In this document: positions 1-7,794 of the stretch, piece after piece | Position numbering within the stretch: the first letter of the stretch is position 1 | Layout: the number at the start of each line of letters is the position of its first letter | Origin: Cryobacterium sp. PH29-G1 | GTDB lineage: Bacteria; Actinomycetota; Actinomycetes; Actinomycetales; Microbacteriaceae | Direction of reading: 5' to 3' | NCBI RefSeq assembly: GCF_030063365.1 | Contig: NZ_JASISY010000017.1 | Span: forward strand, 1-64,000 | Length of the DNA stretch: 64,000 nt | Translations under genes and position numbers: made by a program | The notes under the pieces: generated by a model | What the model saw: the letters and a program-made list of their open reading frames with translations, nothing else | Database searches by the model: none | Told to the model about the DNA's origin: nothing

Positions 1-1
1 C

Positions 2-370
2 GGCTGCAACCGCTCCGCCGGCCACAGCGACCTCGACCACACCATCGACAAACAATTCGGCGGCCCCACCACCGCCACCAACCTGCACTTCCTCTCCCCA
101 GCACACCACAACCTGAAACACTTCAGCCAGTGGAAAGCCAGCGCCGACCCCGACGGCACCCTGCACTGGACCAGCCCCGCCGGCAAGCACTACGCCACCG
201 ACCCCGCCACCCGAATCAGCCCCCACCTGCAACACACCGCACCAGCACCACCCCCGCCCAACGCACCAGCACCACCCCCGCCCAACCCGTGGACCTCCGA
301 CTGTACCTCCGCCCGGACCTCCGCCCGGGACACCGACAACGCCGAGAACCCCGACCCCCAACCATTCTAG
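2..370 (+). CDS. HNH endonuclease, DUF222/13E12-repeat type, C-terminal part only
   Basis: Open from the window edge to a TAG at 368-370, so only the last 122 residues are present. The visible part starts within the HNH nuclease domain: a Cys of the zinc knuckle (GCNRSAGHSDLDHT), the catalytic-region HxxN-like segment (SPAHHNLKH) and the typical W-S-P-x-G-x-x-Y ending (WTSPAGKHYATDP). This is the common C-terminus of actinobacterial DUF222/13E12-repeat HNH proteins, which occur in many copies per genome and whose targets are unknown. After the domain the protein ends in a low-complexity Pro/Ala tail encoded by short tandem repeats. The missing N-terminus prevents a statement about the DUF222 domain. 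Confidence 0.8.
   Translation, partial: GCNRSAGHSDLDHTIDKQFGGPTTATNLHFLSPAHHNLKHFSQWKASADPDGTLHWTSPAGKHYATDPATRISPHLQHTAPAPPPPNAPAPPPPNPWTSDCTSARTSARDTDNAENPDPQPF
239..286 (+). repeat. 24-bp tandem duplication in the HNH gene tail
   Basis: Two perfect adjacent copies of a 24-bp unit (239-262 and 263-286) encode a duplicated Ala-Pro-Ala-Pro-Pro-Pro-Pro-Asn octapeptide. A second, 12-bp duplication (acctccgcccgg) follows at 305-316 and 317-328. Both keep the reading frame and suggest slippage in a non-essential protein tail. Confidence 0.85.
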
Positions 371-524
371 AAACCGTCCCTCAAGGAAGCCCCAGCTGAG
401 GGCAGCAAGGAAGCTGGCGGCAACCCGCGACCTGCAACCTGCATCGGGCGGGCAGTCGGGTTGCCATGCTCAGGCGCGGCCCACCGGCCACGACCAACCG
501 GAGATTCGGCACGCTCAAAGAAGG

Positions 525-557
525 AAGGCCCCGCCTGCGGATGCAAGCGGGGCCTTC
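525..557 (-). terminator. Rho-independent terminator of the suf operon
   Basis: Perfect 10-bp GC-rich stem (525-534 with 547-556; aaggccccgc/gcggggcctt) with a 12-nt loop. Read on the minus strand it is followed by a T-rich run (CCTTCTTTG). It lies 16 bp beyond the stop of the DUF59 gene, so it ends the minus-strand operon. Confidence 0.8.
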
Positions 558-572
558 GAGATGGAACTGGAG

Positions 573-902
573 CTACATGGCGAAGCCGAGGGCTCGCATC
601 ATGTCGCGACCATCGTCGGTGATCTTCTCCGGACCCCACGGCGGCATCCAGACCCAGTTGATGCGGAACTGATCGACGACTCCATCAAGAGCCTCGGCCG
701 TCTGTTCCTCAAGCACGTCGGTCAGTGGGCAGCCGGCCGAGGTGAGGGTCATGTGGATGATGAGCGCGTTGTTCTCGTCGTCCCAGCCGAGGTCATAAAT
801 GAGCCCCAGGTCGACGACGTTGATGCCGAGTTCCGGGTCCATGACGTCTTTAAGGGCTTCTTCGATTTCGTCGAAGCGAGCCGGACTGAGTGTTGAGGCC
901 AT
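573..902 (-). CDS. DUF59/MIP18-family metal-sulfur cluster assembly factor (SufT-like)
   Basis: 109 residues, the usual length for a single DUF59 domain. Family members help in maturation of Fe-S proteins, probably by handing clusters to targets. Visible signature: the DPELGINVVDLGLIY segment near residues 22-36, the conserved Cys in the TSAGCPLTD motif (about residue 58) and the closing WGPEKITDDGRDMMRALGF region. It is the last gene of the suf operon: its ATG lies 4 bp after the sufC stop, and a terminator follows. In other actinobacteria a gene of this type normally closes a suf operon that also has sufS and sufU, which are absent here. Confidence 0.9.
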   Translation of the reverse strand: MASTLSPARFDEIEEALKDVMDPELGINVVDLGLIYDLGWDDENNALIIHMTLTSAGCPLTDVLEEQTAEALDGVVDQFRINWVWMPPWGPEKITDDGRDMMRALGFAM

Positions 903-906
903 AGGA

Positions 907-1671
907 CTAGCCTACGTTCGACGGGACAAGAAAGCGATCATAGCCTTCGTCCTCGAGGCGATCGGCCAGCTCCGGGCCGCCCTGTTCGGCGATTCTGCCG
1001 TTGACGAACACGTGTACGAAGTCGGGGTGGATGTAGCGCAGGATGCGCGTGTAGTGCGTGATCAGCAGCAGTCCGAGGCCGGTGTTGGCCTTGGCACGGT
1101 TGACGCCCTCCGCAACGATCTTGAGCGCGTCAACGTCGAGGCCGGAGTCGGTCTCGTCGAGCACGGCGAATTTGGGCTTGAGCAGTTCAAGCTGCAAGAT
1201 CTCGTTGCGCTTCTTCTCGCCGCCGGAGAATCCCTCGTTGACGTTGCGCTCGGCGAAGGTCTTGTCCATGCGCAGGTTCGTCATGGCCTGACGAACGTCC
1301 TTGATCCAGGTACGGATGGGCGGGGCTTCACCCTCAATGGCCGTCTTAGCCGTGCGGAGGAAGTTGGTGACGGTAACACCCGGAATCTCGACCGGGTACT
1401 GCATGGCAAGGAAGAGGCCGGCGCGGGCGCGGGCATCCACTGTCATGGCGAGCACATCGGCACCGTCGATCAGGATCGAACCGCTCTCGACGTGATACTT
1501 GGGGTGGCCGGCGATCGTGTAGGCGAGGGTGGACTTGCCTGAGCCGTTGGGGCCCATGATGGCGTGAATTTCGCCCTCGTTAATGGTGAGGTTGACGCCG
1601 CGCAGAATTTGCTTGGTGCCCTGGTCGGTTTCGACGCTGACGTGCAGGTCGACAATTTCAAGAACAGACAT
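907..1671 (-). CDS. sufC: Fe-S cluster assembly ATPase SufC
   Basis: 254 residues, standard length for SufC, the ABC-type ATPase that drives cluster building on the SufB-SufD scaffold in the cytoplasm. Walker A is GPNGSGKST at residues 40-48, the ABC signature FSGGEKK starts near 148, Walker B ends in VLDE (170-173) followed by TDSGLD, and the switch His is H206. The long insertion and the YPVEIPGV segment (about 92-99) are SufC-specific and separate it from transporters. A clear ribosome-binding region (gaaagggatcc on the minus strand) precedes the ATG. It lies 56 bp downstream of the Rieske gene and 4 bp upstream of the DUF59 gene, in one operon. Confidence 0.97.
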   Translation of the reverse strand: MSVLEIVDLHVSVETDQGTKQILRGVNLTINEGEIHAIMGPNGSGKSTLAYTIAGHPKYHVESGSILIDGADVLAMTVDARARAGLFLAMQYPVEIPGVTVTNFLRTAKTAIEGEAPPIRTWIKDVRQAMTNLRMDKTFAERNVNEGFSGGEKKRNEILQLELLKPKFAVLDETDSGLDVDALKIVAEGVNRAKANTGLGLLLITHYTRILRYIHPDFVHVFVNGRIAEQGGPELADRLEDEGYDRFLVPSNVG

Positions 1672-1727
1672 GAATGTCGGATCCCTTTCTCAAGTCTCTA
1701 TGGGAGCTGGTGCTGGTGGGGCGGTGG

Positions 1728-2054
1728 TTAGACCGCGACGGTGACGGACGGATCGACGAAGACGAAACCGTCGATGAGTTCAACGTGGTAAACCGGGACC
1801 GGATCGTAGGCCGGCAGTGACAGCGGCTTACCGGTGGTGAGGGAGAACATGGAGCCGTGGGCCCAGCACTCAAGCGTCTGACCTTCCACGAATCCCTCCG
1901 ACAGCGAGATGTCGCCGTGCGTGCAGGTGTCGCCGATGGCGTACACCTCGCCGGCGGCGTCACGCACGAGAGCGATGGCGACGCCATCGATTTCGACCTT
2001 GACGGCCTGGTTTACTTCGAGCTCATCGAGAGCGCAGATCTTCGTTGCGGCCAT
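1728..2054 (-). CDS. Rieske [2Fe-2S] ferredoxin-like protein of the suf operon
   Basis: 108 residues forming one complete Rieske domain. The cluster ligands are visible as C44-x-H46 (CTHGDISL) and C63-x2-H66 (CWAHGSMF), with the usual GxPxxLP-like segment after them (GKPLSLPAYDPVPVY). Such small proteins are annotated as non-heme iron oxygenase ferredoxin subunits (NirD/BphF type), but no oxygenase gene is near. The position between sufD and sufC, with a 2-bp gap after its ATG to the sufD stop, suggests it acts in Fe-S assembly, possibly as electron donor or as a client. That role is an inference from operon position. Confidence 0.9.
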   Translation of the reverse strand: MAATKICALDELEVNQAVKVEIDGVAIALVRDAAGEVYAIGDTCTHGDISLSEGFVEGQTLECWAHGSMFSLTTGKPLSLPAYDPVPVYHVELIDGFVFVDPSVTVAV

Positions 2055-2056
2055 GC

Positions 2057-3304
2057 TTACTTGTCGTCCGTTCCAATAAGTTCGGCTTCGATTGCGAGCT
2101 GCAACCGCGCTTCAAGTTCGGGGGAACCAATCTGCTGCACGACCTCGGTGAGAAAGCCGCGCACGACGAGACGGCGCGCTTCTTCCTCGGTGATACCGCG
2201 AGCCTGCAGGTAGAACAGTTGCTCATCATCGAATCGACCCGTGGCACTGGCGTGACCGGCTCCGACGATATCGCCGGTTTCGATCTCCAGGTTGGGGATG
2301 GAATCGGCGCGGGTGCCCTCGCTCAGCACGAGGTTGCGGTTCTGTTCGTAGCTGTCGGTACCGGCACCGTTACTGCCGATCAGCACGTCGCCGATCCAGA
2401 CCGTGTGCGCATCTTTACCCTGCAGCGCGCCCTTGTAGTTGACCCGGCTGCGGCTCTTCGGCGCGTCGTGGAAAACATACACCTGCTGTTCCAGGTGCTG
2501 GCCGGCATCCGCGAAGTAGAGCCCGAGAAGCAGGGTGTCAGAACCGGGACCGGCCAGACGTACCGAGGGGTTGACCCGCACGATGCTGCCACCGAGGGAA
2601 ACAACCACGTGCTTGAGGCGGGCGTCACGACCAACGGATGCGAAATGGTTGGCCAGGTGCACCGCGGAGTCGTTCCATTCCTGCAGCGTGACGACCGTGA
2701 GGTTGGCGGACTCGCCGAGAATGATCTCAACGTTTTCGCTCAGCCGGGCGTCACCCGTGTTGTGCAGGATGACCGTGGCCTGGCTGAACGGCTTGGCCTC
2801 GATGATCGTGTGGGCGGCGCGAGCGGAGTTGCCCAGGGTCGATCGGGTGACCGTGATCTCCTTGGCTTCCTCACCGGACACCGTGATGGCCAGAGCCTCG
2901 TCGAAAGCACCCCAGGCGTTGGCGGCGGCGCGTTCTTCCGGCAGACCGGCGGTGCCGATCCGGGCATCCGATCGGGGTACCCAGTTGACGGAGATCCCCG
3001 CCACCTCGGTGGACTCGACGTCATAGCGTGAGCCGTCGAGGTCGCCGGCGGTGAGGTCGGTGAACTTTGCGACGGGCGAATGCTTCCAGACGGCTTCGCG
3101 GCCGGTGACGGCCTCGAAGTCGACGACGTTGACGCTCTTGAAGCGGTCCGAGCGGGTTTGTACCGGCACGTAGCCGAAACGTCCGTCGGAGTGTTCTTTG
3201 ATTCCGTGCTGGCCGGTCGGGAGGACCGACGAGCCAGCATCTGGTGTGGATGGTGCGGGCACAGTTTTTGAAGCGCTCTTCGAAAGCGCTGAAGCGGCGG
3301 ACAT
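2057..3304 (-). CDS. sufD: Fe-S cluster assembly protein SufD
   Basis: 415 residues; SufD pairs with SufB to form the scaffold of the SufBCD complex. The C-terminal beta-helix and helical tail are recognisable (NLEIETGDIVGAGHASATGR, then EEQLFYLQARGITEEEARRLVVRGFL), the part shared with SufB. The ATG immediately follows the sufB stop with no gap, as expected for coupled translation of two partners. The first 45 residues are rich in Ala, Ser and Pro and probably disordered. Confidence 0.96.
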   Translation of the reverse strand: MSAASALSKSASKTVPAPSTPDAGSSVLPTGQHGIKEHSDGRFGYVPVQTRSDRFKSVNVVDFEAVTGREAVWKHSPVAKFTDLTAGDLDGSRYDVESTEVAGISVNWVPRSDARIGTAGLPEERAAANAWGAFDEALAITVSGEEAKEITVTRSTLGNSARAAHTIIEAKPFSQATVILHNTGDARLSENVEIILGESANLTVVTLQEWNDSAVHLANHFASVGRDARLKHVVVSLGGSIVRVNPSVRLAGPGSDTLLLGLYFADAGQHLEQQVYVFHDAPKSRSRVNYKGALQGKDAHTVWIGDVLIGSNGAGTDSYEQNRNLVLSEGTRADSIPNLEIETGDIVGAGHASATGRFDDEQLFYLQARGITEEEARRLVVRGFLTEVVQQIGSPELEARLQLAIEAELIGTDDK

Positions 3305-4723
3305 TTAGCCGACGGATCCTTCCATGCCCATTTCAATGAGCTTGTTGAGTTCGAGGGCGTACTCCATCGGGAGCTCCCGGGCGATCGGTTCGATGAATCC
3401 ACGAACGATCATGGCCATGGCCTCGTCTTCGGGCATGCCGCGGCTCATCAGGTAGAACAGTTGTTCTTCACTGACGCGCGAGACGGTGGCCTCGTGGCCG
3501 AGCTGCACGTCGTCCACGCGGATGTCGATGGACGGGTAGGTGTCGGAGCGTGACTGGGTGTCGACCAGGAGCGCATCACAGCGCACGGTGTTGGCCGCGT
3601 GGTGCGCGGCGGCATCCACTCGAACCTCACCGCGGTATCCGCTACGTCCGCCACCGCGTGCGATGGACTTGGACACAATGGATGACTGGGTGTACGGGGC
3701 CATGTGGATCATCTTGGCGCCGGCGTCCTGGTGCTGGCCGGGTCCGGCAAAGGCGACCGACAGGGTCTCACCCTTGGCGTGCTCACCCATGAGGTAAATG
3801 GACGGGTATTTCATGGTGACCTTGGAACCGATGTTGCCGTCGATCCATTCCATCGTGGCACCTTCACCGGCCGTGGCCCGCTTGGTGACGAGGTTGTAGA
3901 CGTTGTTCGACCAGTTCTGGATGGTCGTGTAGCGAACACGGGCGTTCTTCTTGACGACGATCTCGACCACGGCGGAGTGCAGCGAGTCGGACTTGTAGAT
4001 CGGGGCGGTGCAGCCCTCGATGTAGTGCACGTAGCTGCCCTCGTCGGCGATGATGAGCGTGCGCTCAAACTGGCCCATGTTCTCCGTGTTGATGCGGAAA
4101 TATGCCTGCAACGGAATCTCAACGTGCACGCCGGGCGGCACATAGACGAACGATCCGCCCGACCAGACGGCCGTGTTGAGCGCGGCGAACTTATTGTCGC
4201 CCGAGGGGATGATCGTGCCGAAGTACTCTTCGAAGAACTCCGGGTGCTCCTTGAGCGCCGTGTCGGTGTCCATGAAGATAACGCCCTGGGCTTCGAGTTC
4301 CTCATTGATCTGGTGGTAGACCACTTCGGACTCGTACTGGGCTGCAACACCGGAGACGAGGCGCTGACGCTCAGCTTCGGGGATACCGAGCTTCTCGTAG
4401 GTGTTCTTGATGTCATCGGGCAGGTCTTCCCAAGTCTGGGCCTGCTTCTCCGTGGAACGCACGAAGTACTTGATGTTATCGAAGTCGATCTCGGAGAGAT
4501 CGGCGCCCCAAGTGGGCATGGGCTTGCGTTCGAACAGCTGCAGGGCCTTCAAGCGGCGCTGCAACATCCAATCCGGCTCGGACTTCAGGTTGGAGATGTC
4601 AGTGACAACCTCGGGGGAAATACCACGACGAGCGGATGCGCCAGCCTTGTCGGAATCGGCCCACCCAAATTCGTAGGTGCCAATCCCCTCAAGGTCGGGA
4701 CGGTCTAACAGGACATCCGACAT
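3305..4723 (-). CDS. sufB: Fe-S cluster assembly scaffold SufB
   Basis: 472 residues from the chosen ATG, the main cluster-building subunit of SufBCD. Conserved SufB stretches include the [14 protein letters not shown] region, [10 protein letters not shown], and the closing [18 protein letters not shown]. The reading frame stays open for eight more codons upstream (to 4747), but the ATG at 4723 has GAGG about six bases ahead (gaagaggtaattATG) and gives the usual MSDVL-type start. It is the first gene of a five-gene minus-strand operon sufB-sufD-Rieske-sufC-DUF59. No SufR-type regulator gene precedes it, and sufS/sufU are not in the operon. Confidence 0.97.
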   Translation of the reverse strand: MSDVLLDRPDLEGIGTYEFGWADSDKAGASARRGISPEVVTDISNLKSEPDWMLQRRLKALQLFERKPMPTWGADLSEIDFDNIKYFVRSTEKQAQTWEDLPDDIKNTYEKLGIPEAERQRLVSGVAAQYESEVVYHQINEELEAQGVIFMDTDTALKEHPEFFEEYFGTIIPSGDNKFAALNTAVWSGGSFVYVPPGVHVEIPLQAYFRINTENMGQFERTLIIADEGSYVHYIEGCTAPIYKSDSLHSAVVEIVVKKNARVRYTTIQNWSNNVYNLVTKRATAGEGATMEWIDGNIGSKVTMKYPSIYLMGEHAKGETLSVAFAGPGQHQDAGAKMIHMAPYTQSSIVSKSIARGGGRSGYRGEVRVDAAAHHAANTVRCDALLVDTQSRSDTYPSIDIRVDDVQLGHEATVSRVSEEQLFYLMSRGMPEDEAMAMIVRGFIEPIARELPMEYALELNKLIEMGMEGSVG

Positions 4724-4744
4724 AATTACCTCTTCTCTACCCAG

Positions 4745-4808
4745 CACAACCCGGATATTAGTCCGGTCATTCCCCTGACCTCAGTGAAGACCACGGGAAC
4801 GGGTTGTG
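4745..4808 (-). promoter_or_regulatory. Putative sufB promoter with operator-like inverted repeats
   Basis: Minus-strand TAATAT (plus 4755-4760) is a good -10 candidate about 35 bp ahead of the sufB ATG. It lies inside a 5-6-5 inverted repeat, ccgga-tattag-tccgg (4751-4766). A second pair of perfect 8-bp arms, cacaaccc (4745-4752) and gggttgtg (4801-4808), brackets the region. No strong -35 is visible, which would fit an activator- or repressor-controlled promoter. Assignment is by eye. Confidence 0.4.
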
Positions 4809-4928
4809 TGGACAGCTACGTTGCGTACCTAGAATATTCATGGAACGAAATGAACCCGAGCCGACCAACACCCGAGGGCGCTGTTCGGTTCCGATTGAAA
4901 TCGTGCAATCACCATGACTGCACGAAGG

Positions 4929-4942
4929 ATCTCCATGGAGAT
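4929..4942. promoter_or_regulatory. 14-bp perfect palindrome upstream of ctaA
   Basis: ATCTCCATGGAGAT is its own reverse complement and sits 112 bp ahead of the ctaA start, 205 bp ahead of sufB. It could be a dimeric repressor site; no matching regulator is known to me. Confidence 0.35.
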
Positions 4943-5054
4943 ACCAATTCTACAGGTTGATCAGCATGATACGCGTGCTTGCCGGTCGATTCACATCTGT
5001 AGACGACACGATCTGAAGACACGCGCTCCTCAAAAGATATAGAGAGCAGAACCG

Positions 5055-5999
5055 GTGAATCCGATATACCAATGGTTGCCCCGCGCTATCGACGGACGTA
5101 TCCGGGTGGTCGCCTGGCTATCCCTCGTAACGGAAATCCTGATCGTCGGAACCGGCGGCGCTGTTCGCCTGACCGGCTCCGGACTTGGCTGCCCAACCTG
5201 GCCGACCTGCGTTGCCGGGTCGCTGGTACCGACCGACGAGATGGGCGTGCACGGCATTATTGAGTTCGGCAACCGCCTGATGACCGGGCTGATCGGCATC
5301 ATTGCGATTGCGGCGGTCGTTCTGCTCTGGCGTTTGCGCACGGAACGTAAGGACCTGTTCGTTCTCGCCGTGATTCTCGGCGGCGGCGTCCTTGTGCAGG
5401 CACTTGTCGGCGGCGTCACCGTGTTGACCGGCCTCAACCCGTTCATCGTCGGCTTTCACTTCACGGTGTCGCTTCTCATGGTCTGCATCGCAACGGTACT
5501 CGTGTACCGCGTTTATCTGGCGCCGGGAGTGCGCACCCTCATCGTGCCGAGCGGATTCGCCGGGCTGGCCCATGCCACGAGTTTCGTCGTGGCATTGACC
5601 GTGATGATGGGCGTGCTGACCACCGCATCCGGACCGCACTCGGGCGATGTCGCGGCGGGGCGCACGGGCTTCAATGCCGAGCTGCTCGAGCACCTGCATG
5701 CCTGGCCGGGCTACGCAACATTCGCCTTGACGATCGTGCTGCTCGTGGCAGCCGTTCGCGGCAAACTGGCCGTGCGTGCATTCGTTGCCCTACTGCTGGT
5801 CGTCGAGATCGTGCAGATCACGGTCGGTCTGCTTCAGGCGAATTTGGGTCTGCCGCCCGTTCTCGTGGGCCTGCACATGGTGCTCGCCTGCGTGCTCGCC
5901 GCCACGATGACCGCCGTTGTGCTGAAGCTCAAGGCTCCGGCAGCAGCAGCGGTTGACGCCACACGGCTGTCTGCGGCGAACGAAGCCGGCAGCCGATAG
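5055..5999 (+). CDS. ctaA: Heme A synthase CtaA/Cox15
   Basis: 314 residues starting with GTG; an integral membrane protein that oxidises the C8 methyl of heme O to the formyl group of heme A for aa3-type cytochrome oxidase. The sequence shows about eight hydrophobic segments, the family motif GGAVRLTGSGLGCPTWP after the first helix, and the helix-borne His residues expected to bind heme (VHGIIEFGNR about 64-73, GFHFTV about 134-139, HLHAWPG about 214-220, GLHMVLAC about 272-279). The extracellular Cys in GLGCPTWPTC is present. CtaB, the enzyme for the preceding step, is encoded nearby on the other strand. Confidence 0.93.
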   Translation: MNPIYQWLPRAIDGRIRVVAWLSLVTEILIVGTGGAVRLTGSGLGCPTWPTCVAGSLVPTDEMGVHGIIEFGNRLMTGLIGIIAIAAVVLLWRLRTERKDLFVLAVILGGGVLVQALVGGVTVLTGLNPFIVGFHFTVSLLMVCIATVLVYRVYLAPGVRTLIVPSGFAGLAHATSFVVALTVMMGVLTTASGPHSGDVAAGRTGFNAELLEHLHAWPGYATFALTIVLLVAAVRGKLAVRAFVALLLVVEIVQITVGLLQANLGLPPVLVGLHMVLACVLAATMTAVVLKLKAPAAAAVDATRLSAANEAGSR

Positions 6000-6006
6000 C
6001 CGGCGA

Positions 6007-6927
6007 TCAGTTCAGGTTGCGATAGCTCTGAGCGGTGGCGAAGAGTGCGTCGTTCCACGGCGTGGCGGTGATGCCGAGTGCACGTTCGGTCTCGGTCGAG
6101 TCGATGATGAACGGCAGCACGAATTGGTAGCTCGAGGCCCACACCTCGTGCATCATCGGATTGGCCAGGCCGAGCGAACGCAGTAGCCACTGCGGATAGC
6201 CGGAGACTTTTCCCCGAGTGCCGTAGTGCGCGTTGAGCTGCGCGACGATATCGCTGCGGCTGAAGGTTCCGCTCGGAACATGCCAGATTCGTCCCCAGTC
6301 CCCCGTGAAGTCTGCGGCAGCGATGAGAGTTGCCACGATATCGGGCAGGTAGCTCCAACTGTGCTCGACCTGCGGTTTACCGACGACGTGAGCGGTTTTC
6401 GACCGCAGAACGGCAGTGAAAAACGACTCTCCGAGGTGGGCGGTGCCGGTGGCTCCCGGCCCGAAGTAGTCGCTGGCCCGCACCTCCACGGCGCGAATGT
6501 CACCGGCGTCGTGCGCAGCGCGCAGCGCGGCCCATCCGGCGCGGCGAATCAGTCCCTTCGTTTCGATGGTTGTCTCGGGTGACTGCTCGGTCATTGCGCC
6601 GGTCGGTGCACCATAGGGATATAGGTTCCCCATCGCGACTATGCGGGCACCGGTCGCCATGGCCGCCGCAATCGCCGCAGCGAAGATCGGCGGCCACTGC
6701 GCTGCCCAGTCGGTGTAGGGCGGATTGGTACAAAGAAAGATGGTTGACGCGTTCACGGCGGCCTGGGTGAACGCGGCCGGGTCGCGGGCATCAAGGATGC
6801 GGGCGGTGGTGCCGACAGCGCTCGAGCCCGATCGGGTCGCGATGGTCACCGAGTCGCCGCGCTCCGCGAGGCGCTCGGCGAGCGGACGACCAATGTGCCC
6901 GGCTCCAACGACAAGGTGCGTTTTCAT
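6007..6927 (-). CDS. NAD(P)-dependent epimerase/dehydratase-like protein (atypical SDR)
   Basis: 306 residues from the ATG at 6927, chosen because GAAGGGAAACC precedes it. The N-terminus has a Rossmann nucleotide-binding loop, VVGAGHIGRPLAERL (about 5-19), and the extended-SDR layout. The conserved NLYPYG segment (about 103-108) provides a Tyr, but the usual YxxxK pair is not obvious, so it belongs among the atypical SDRs and its substrate cannot be predicted. It converges on ctaA with 7 bp between stop codons and faces the gene at 7101 across a short divergent region, so it is probably a single-gene transcript. Confidence 0.8.
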   Translation of the reverse strand: MKTHLVVGAGHIGRPLAERLAERGDSVTIATRSGSSAVGTTARILDARDPAAFTQAAVNASTIFLCTNPPYTDWAAQWPPIFAAAIAAAMATGARIVAMGNLYPYGAPTGAMTEQSPETTIETKGLIRRAGWAALRAAHDAGDIRAVEVRASDYFGPGATGTAHLGESFFTAVLRSKTAHVVGKPQVEHSWSYLPDIVATLIAAADFTGDWGRIWHVPSGTFSRSDIVAQLNAHYGTRGKVSGYPQWLLRSLGLANPMMHEVWASSYQFVLPFIIDSTETERALGITATPWNDALFATAQSYRNLN

Positions 6928-7100
6928 GGTTTCCCTTCGGTCCGATCGTCTCAGATGTAGCTGATTCTGGCAGAAAGACGGTGCTGGAACACCCAAAAAT
7001 GCTTTCCTGACCCCGTGCCGACCGGGTTCGGCGGCGTGAACGGGCCATGAATTCTCGCGCGTCTCTCCCCCGACGCTGGTCGCCGGTGTACTCTCCAGAC

Positions 7101-7688
7101 ATGCATTTCGCTCCGGGAGCCAAATCGAAGCCGCCAGACGACGCGGCGCGCCTTGCCCTGTTTGGTCCCCCGGTGTTCGGGTTCGTGCCGCAACAGCGTA
7201 TTCAGGAACGCGGCTGGAGTTGGTACGGCAATCACGGCCGCACGCTTGAAGCGCAGGCGCACTATTGGCTCGCCGACCCGTCAGGCAATTTCTGGTTCGA
7301 AGATTCCCCGGCCGGGCCGGTTGGCATCGCCGAGCTGCGCGGATTCGTTTTTACGGATGTGCCGGGCTCCACCAATCGCGGTGGCGACCCTATCCGTGAC
7401 GCGCTCAACCAGCATCTGCAGTACATCGTTATGAACTACGCCAAGAATCCGTACGATTTCGGGTCAGAATTGTGGGCCGAACGGCATACGCAGCAGCAGG
7501 CGGAGATCGAACTCGCGCTGGCCCGTCGTTCGAATTTGATCGTCGACGGCATGGCCCTGACCGCCATCAGCGTGACGGCGTCCGACTTCACGGGGACAGC
7601 GATGGCCCTGGCCGGACGCGTGGTCACGGTTGTGATTCATTCGGCCGACGTCGGCAAGATCGATACCCGGCTCACCCGTCGGGTCTAA
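7101..7688 (+). CDS. Conserved-looking hypothetical protein
   Basis: 195 residues from the ATG at 7101; the frame is open from 7047, but the first 18 codons look like leader sequence. I do not recognise the family. The protein is soluble, with no membrane segment or signal peptide, rich in Trp in its first half (ERGWSWYGNHG, HYWLADPSGNFWFED) and with a hydrophobic, beta-rich C-terminal third (MALTAISVTASDFTGTA). Codon use matches its neighbours, and no overlapping frame is a better candidate. It lies alone between divergent and convergent neighbours. Confidence 0.65.
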   Translation: MHFAPGAKSKPPDDAARLALFGPPVFGFVPQQRIQERGWSWYGNHGRTLEAQAHYWLADPSGNFWFEDSPAGPVGIAELRGFVFTDVPGSTNRGGDPIRDALNQHLQYIVMNYAKNPYDFGSELWAERHTQQQAEIELALARRSNLIVDGMALTAISVTASDFTGTAMALAGRVVTVVIHSADVGKIDTRLTRRV

Positions 7689-7794
7689 AATCGCGACGCC
7701 GGGATGCCCGTTATCTGTCCCAGATAGGTGAGCCAGGCCGTTCCCTCGTACGCCCACATGAGGTCTCCCCCTGGTAAAAGGCCCAGAGGACCGG

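Larger units (their letters stand above)
4724..5054. other. Divergent intergenic region sufB/ctaA
   Basis: 331 bp with no convincing gene on either strand. It must hold the promoters for the minus-strand suf operon and the plus-strand ctaA. Besides the repeats next to sufB, it contains a perfect 14-bp palindrome at 4929-4942. In many actinobacteria a sufR regulator gene occupies this position; I see no ArsR/DtxR-like reading frame or obvious remnant. Confidence 0.6.

Noticed and set aside
239-286. CRISPR-like direct repeats
   Set aside because: Repeats are adjacent without spacers and in frame within a coding sequence. No repeat-spacer array was seen anywhere.
130-399. 89-codon frame rich in Arg, Pro and Thr at the window start
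   Set aside because: Out-of-frame reading of the HNH gene tail, which has the correct domain in another frame.
2045-3031. 328-codon open frame antisense to sufD
   Set aside because: High-GC codon structure creates long open frames opposite real genes; sufD is a complete, conserved protein and the antisense product has no recognisable motif. Same reasoning for 3704-4708, 8970-11039, 12643-14082, 14449-15546, 20213-21373, 27229-28860, 38688-40196, 49839-53270 and 55027-56829.
6007-7688. Mobile-element insertion between ctaA and ctaB
   Set aside because: No terminal inverted repeats, target duplications or transposase; codon use matches the surroundings.
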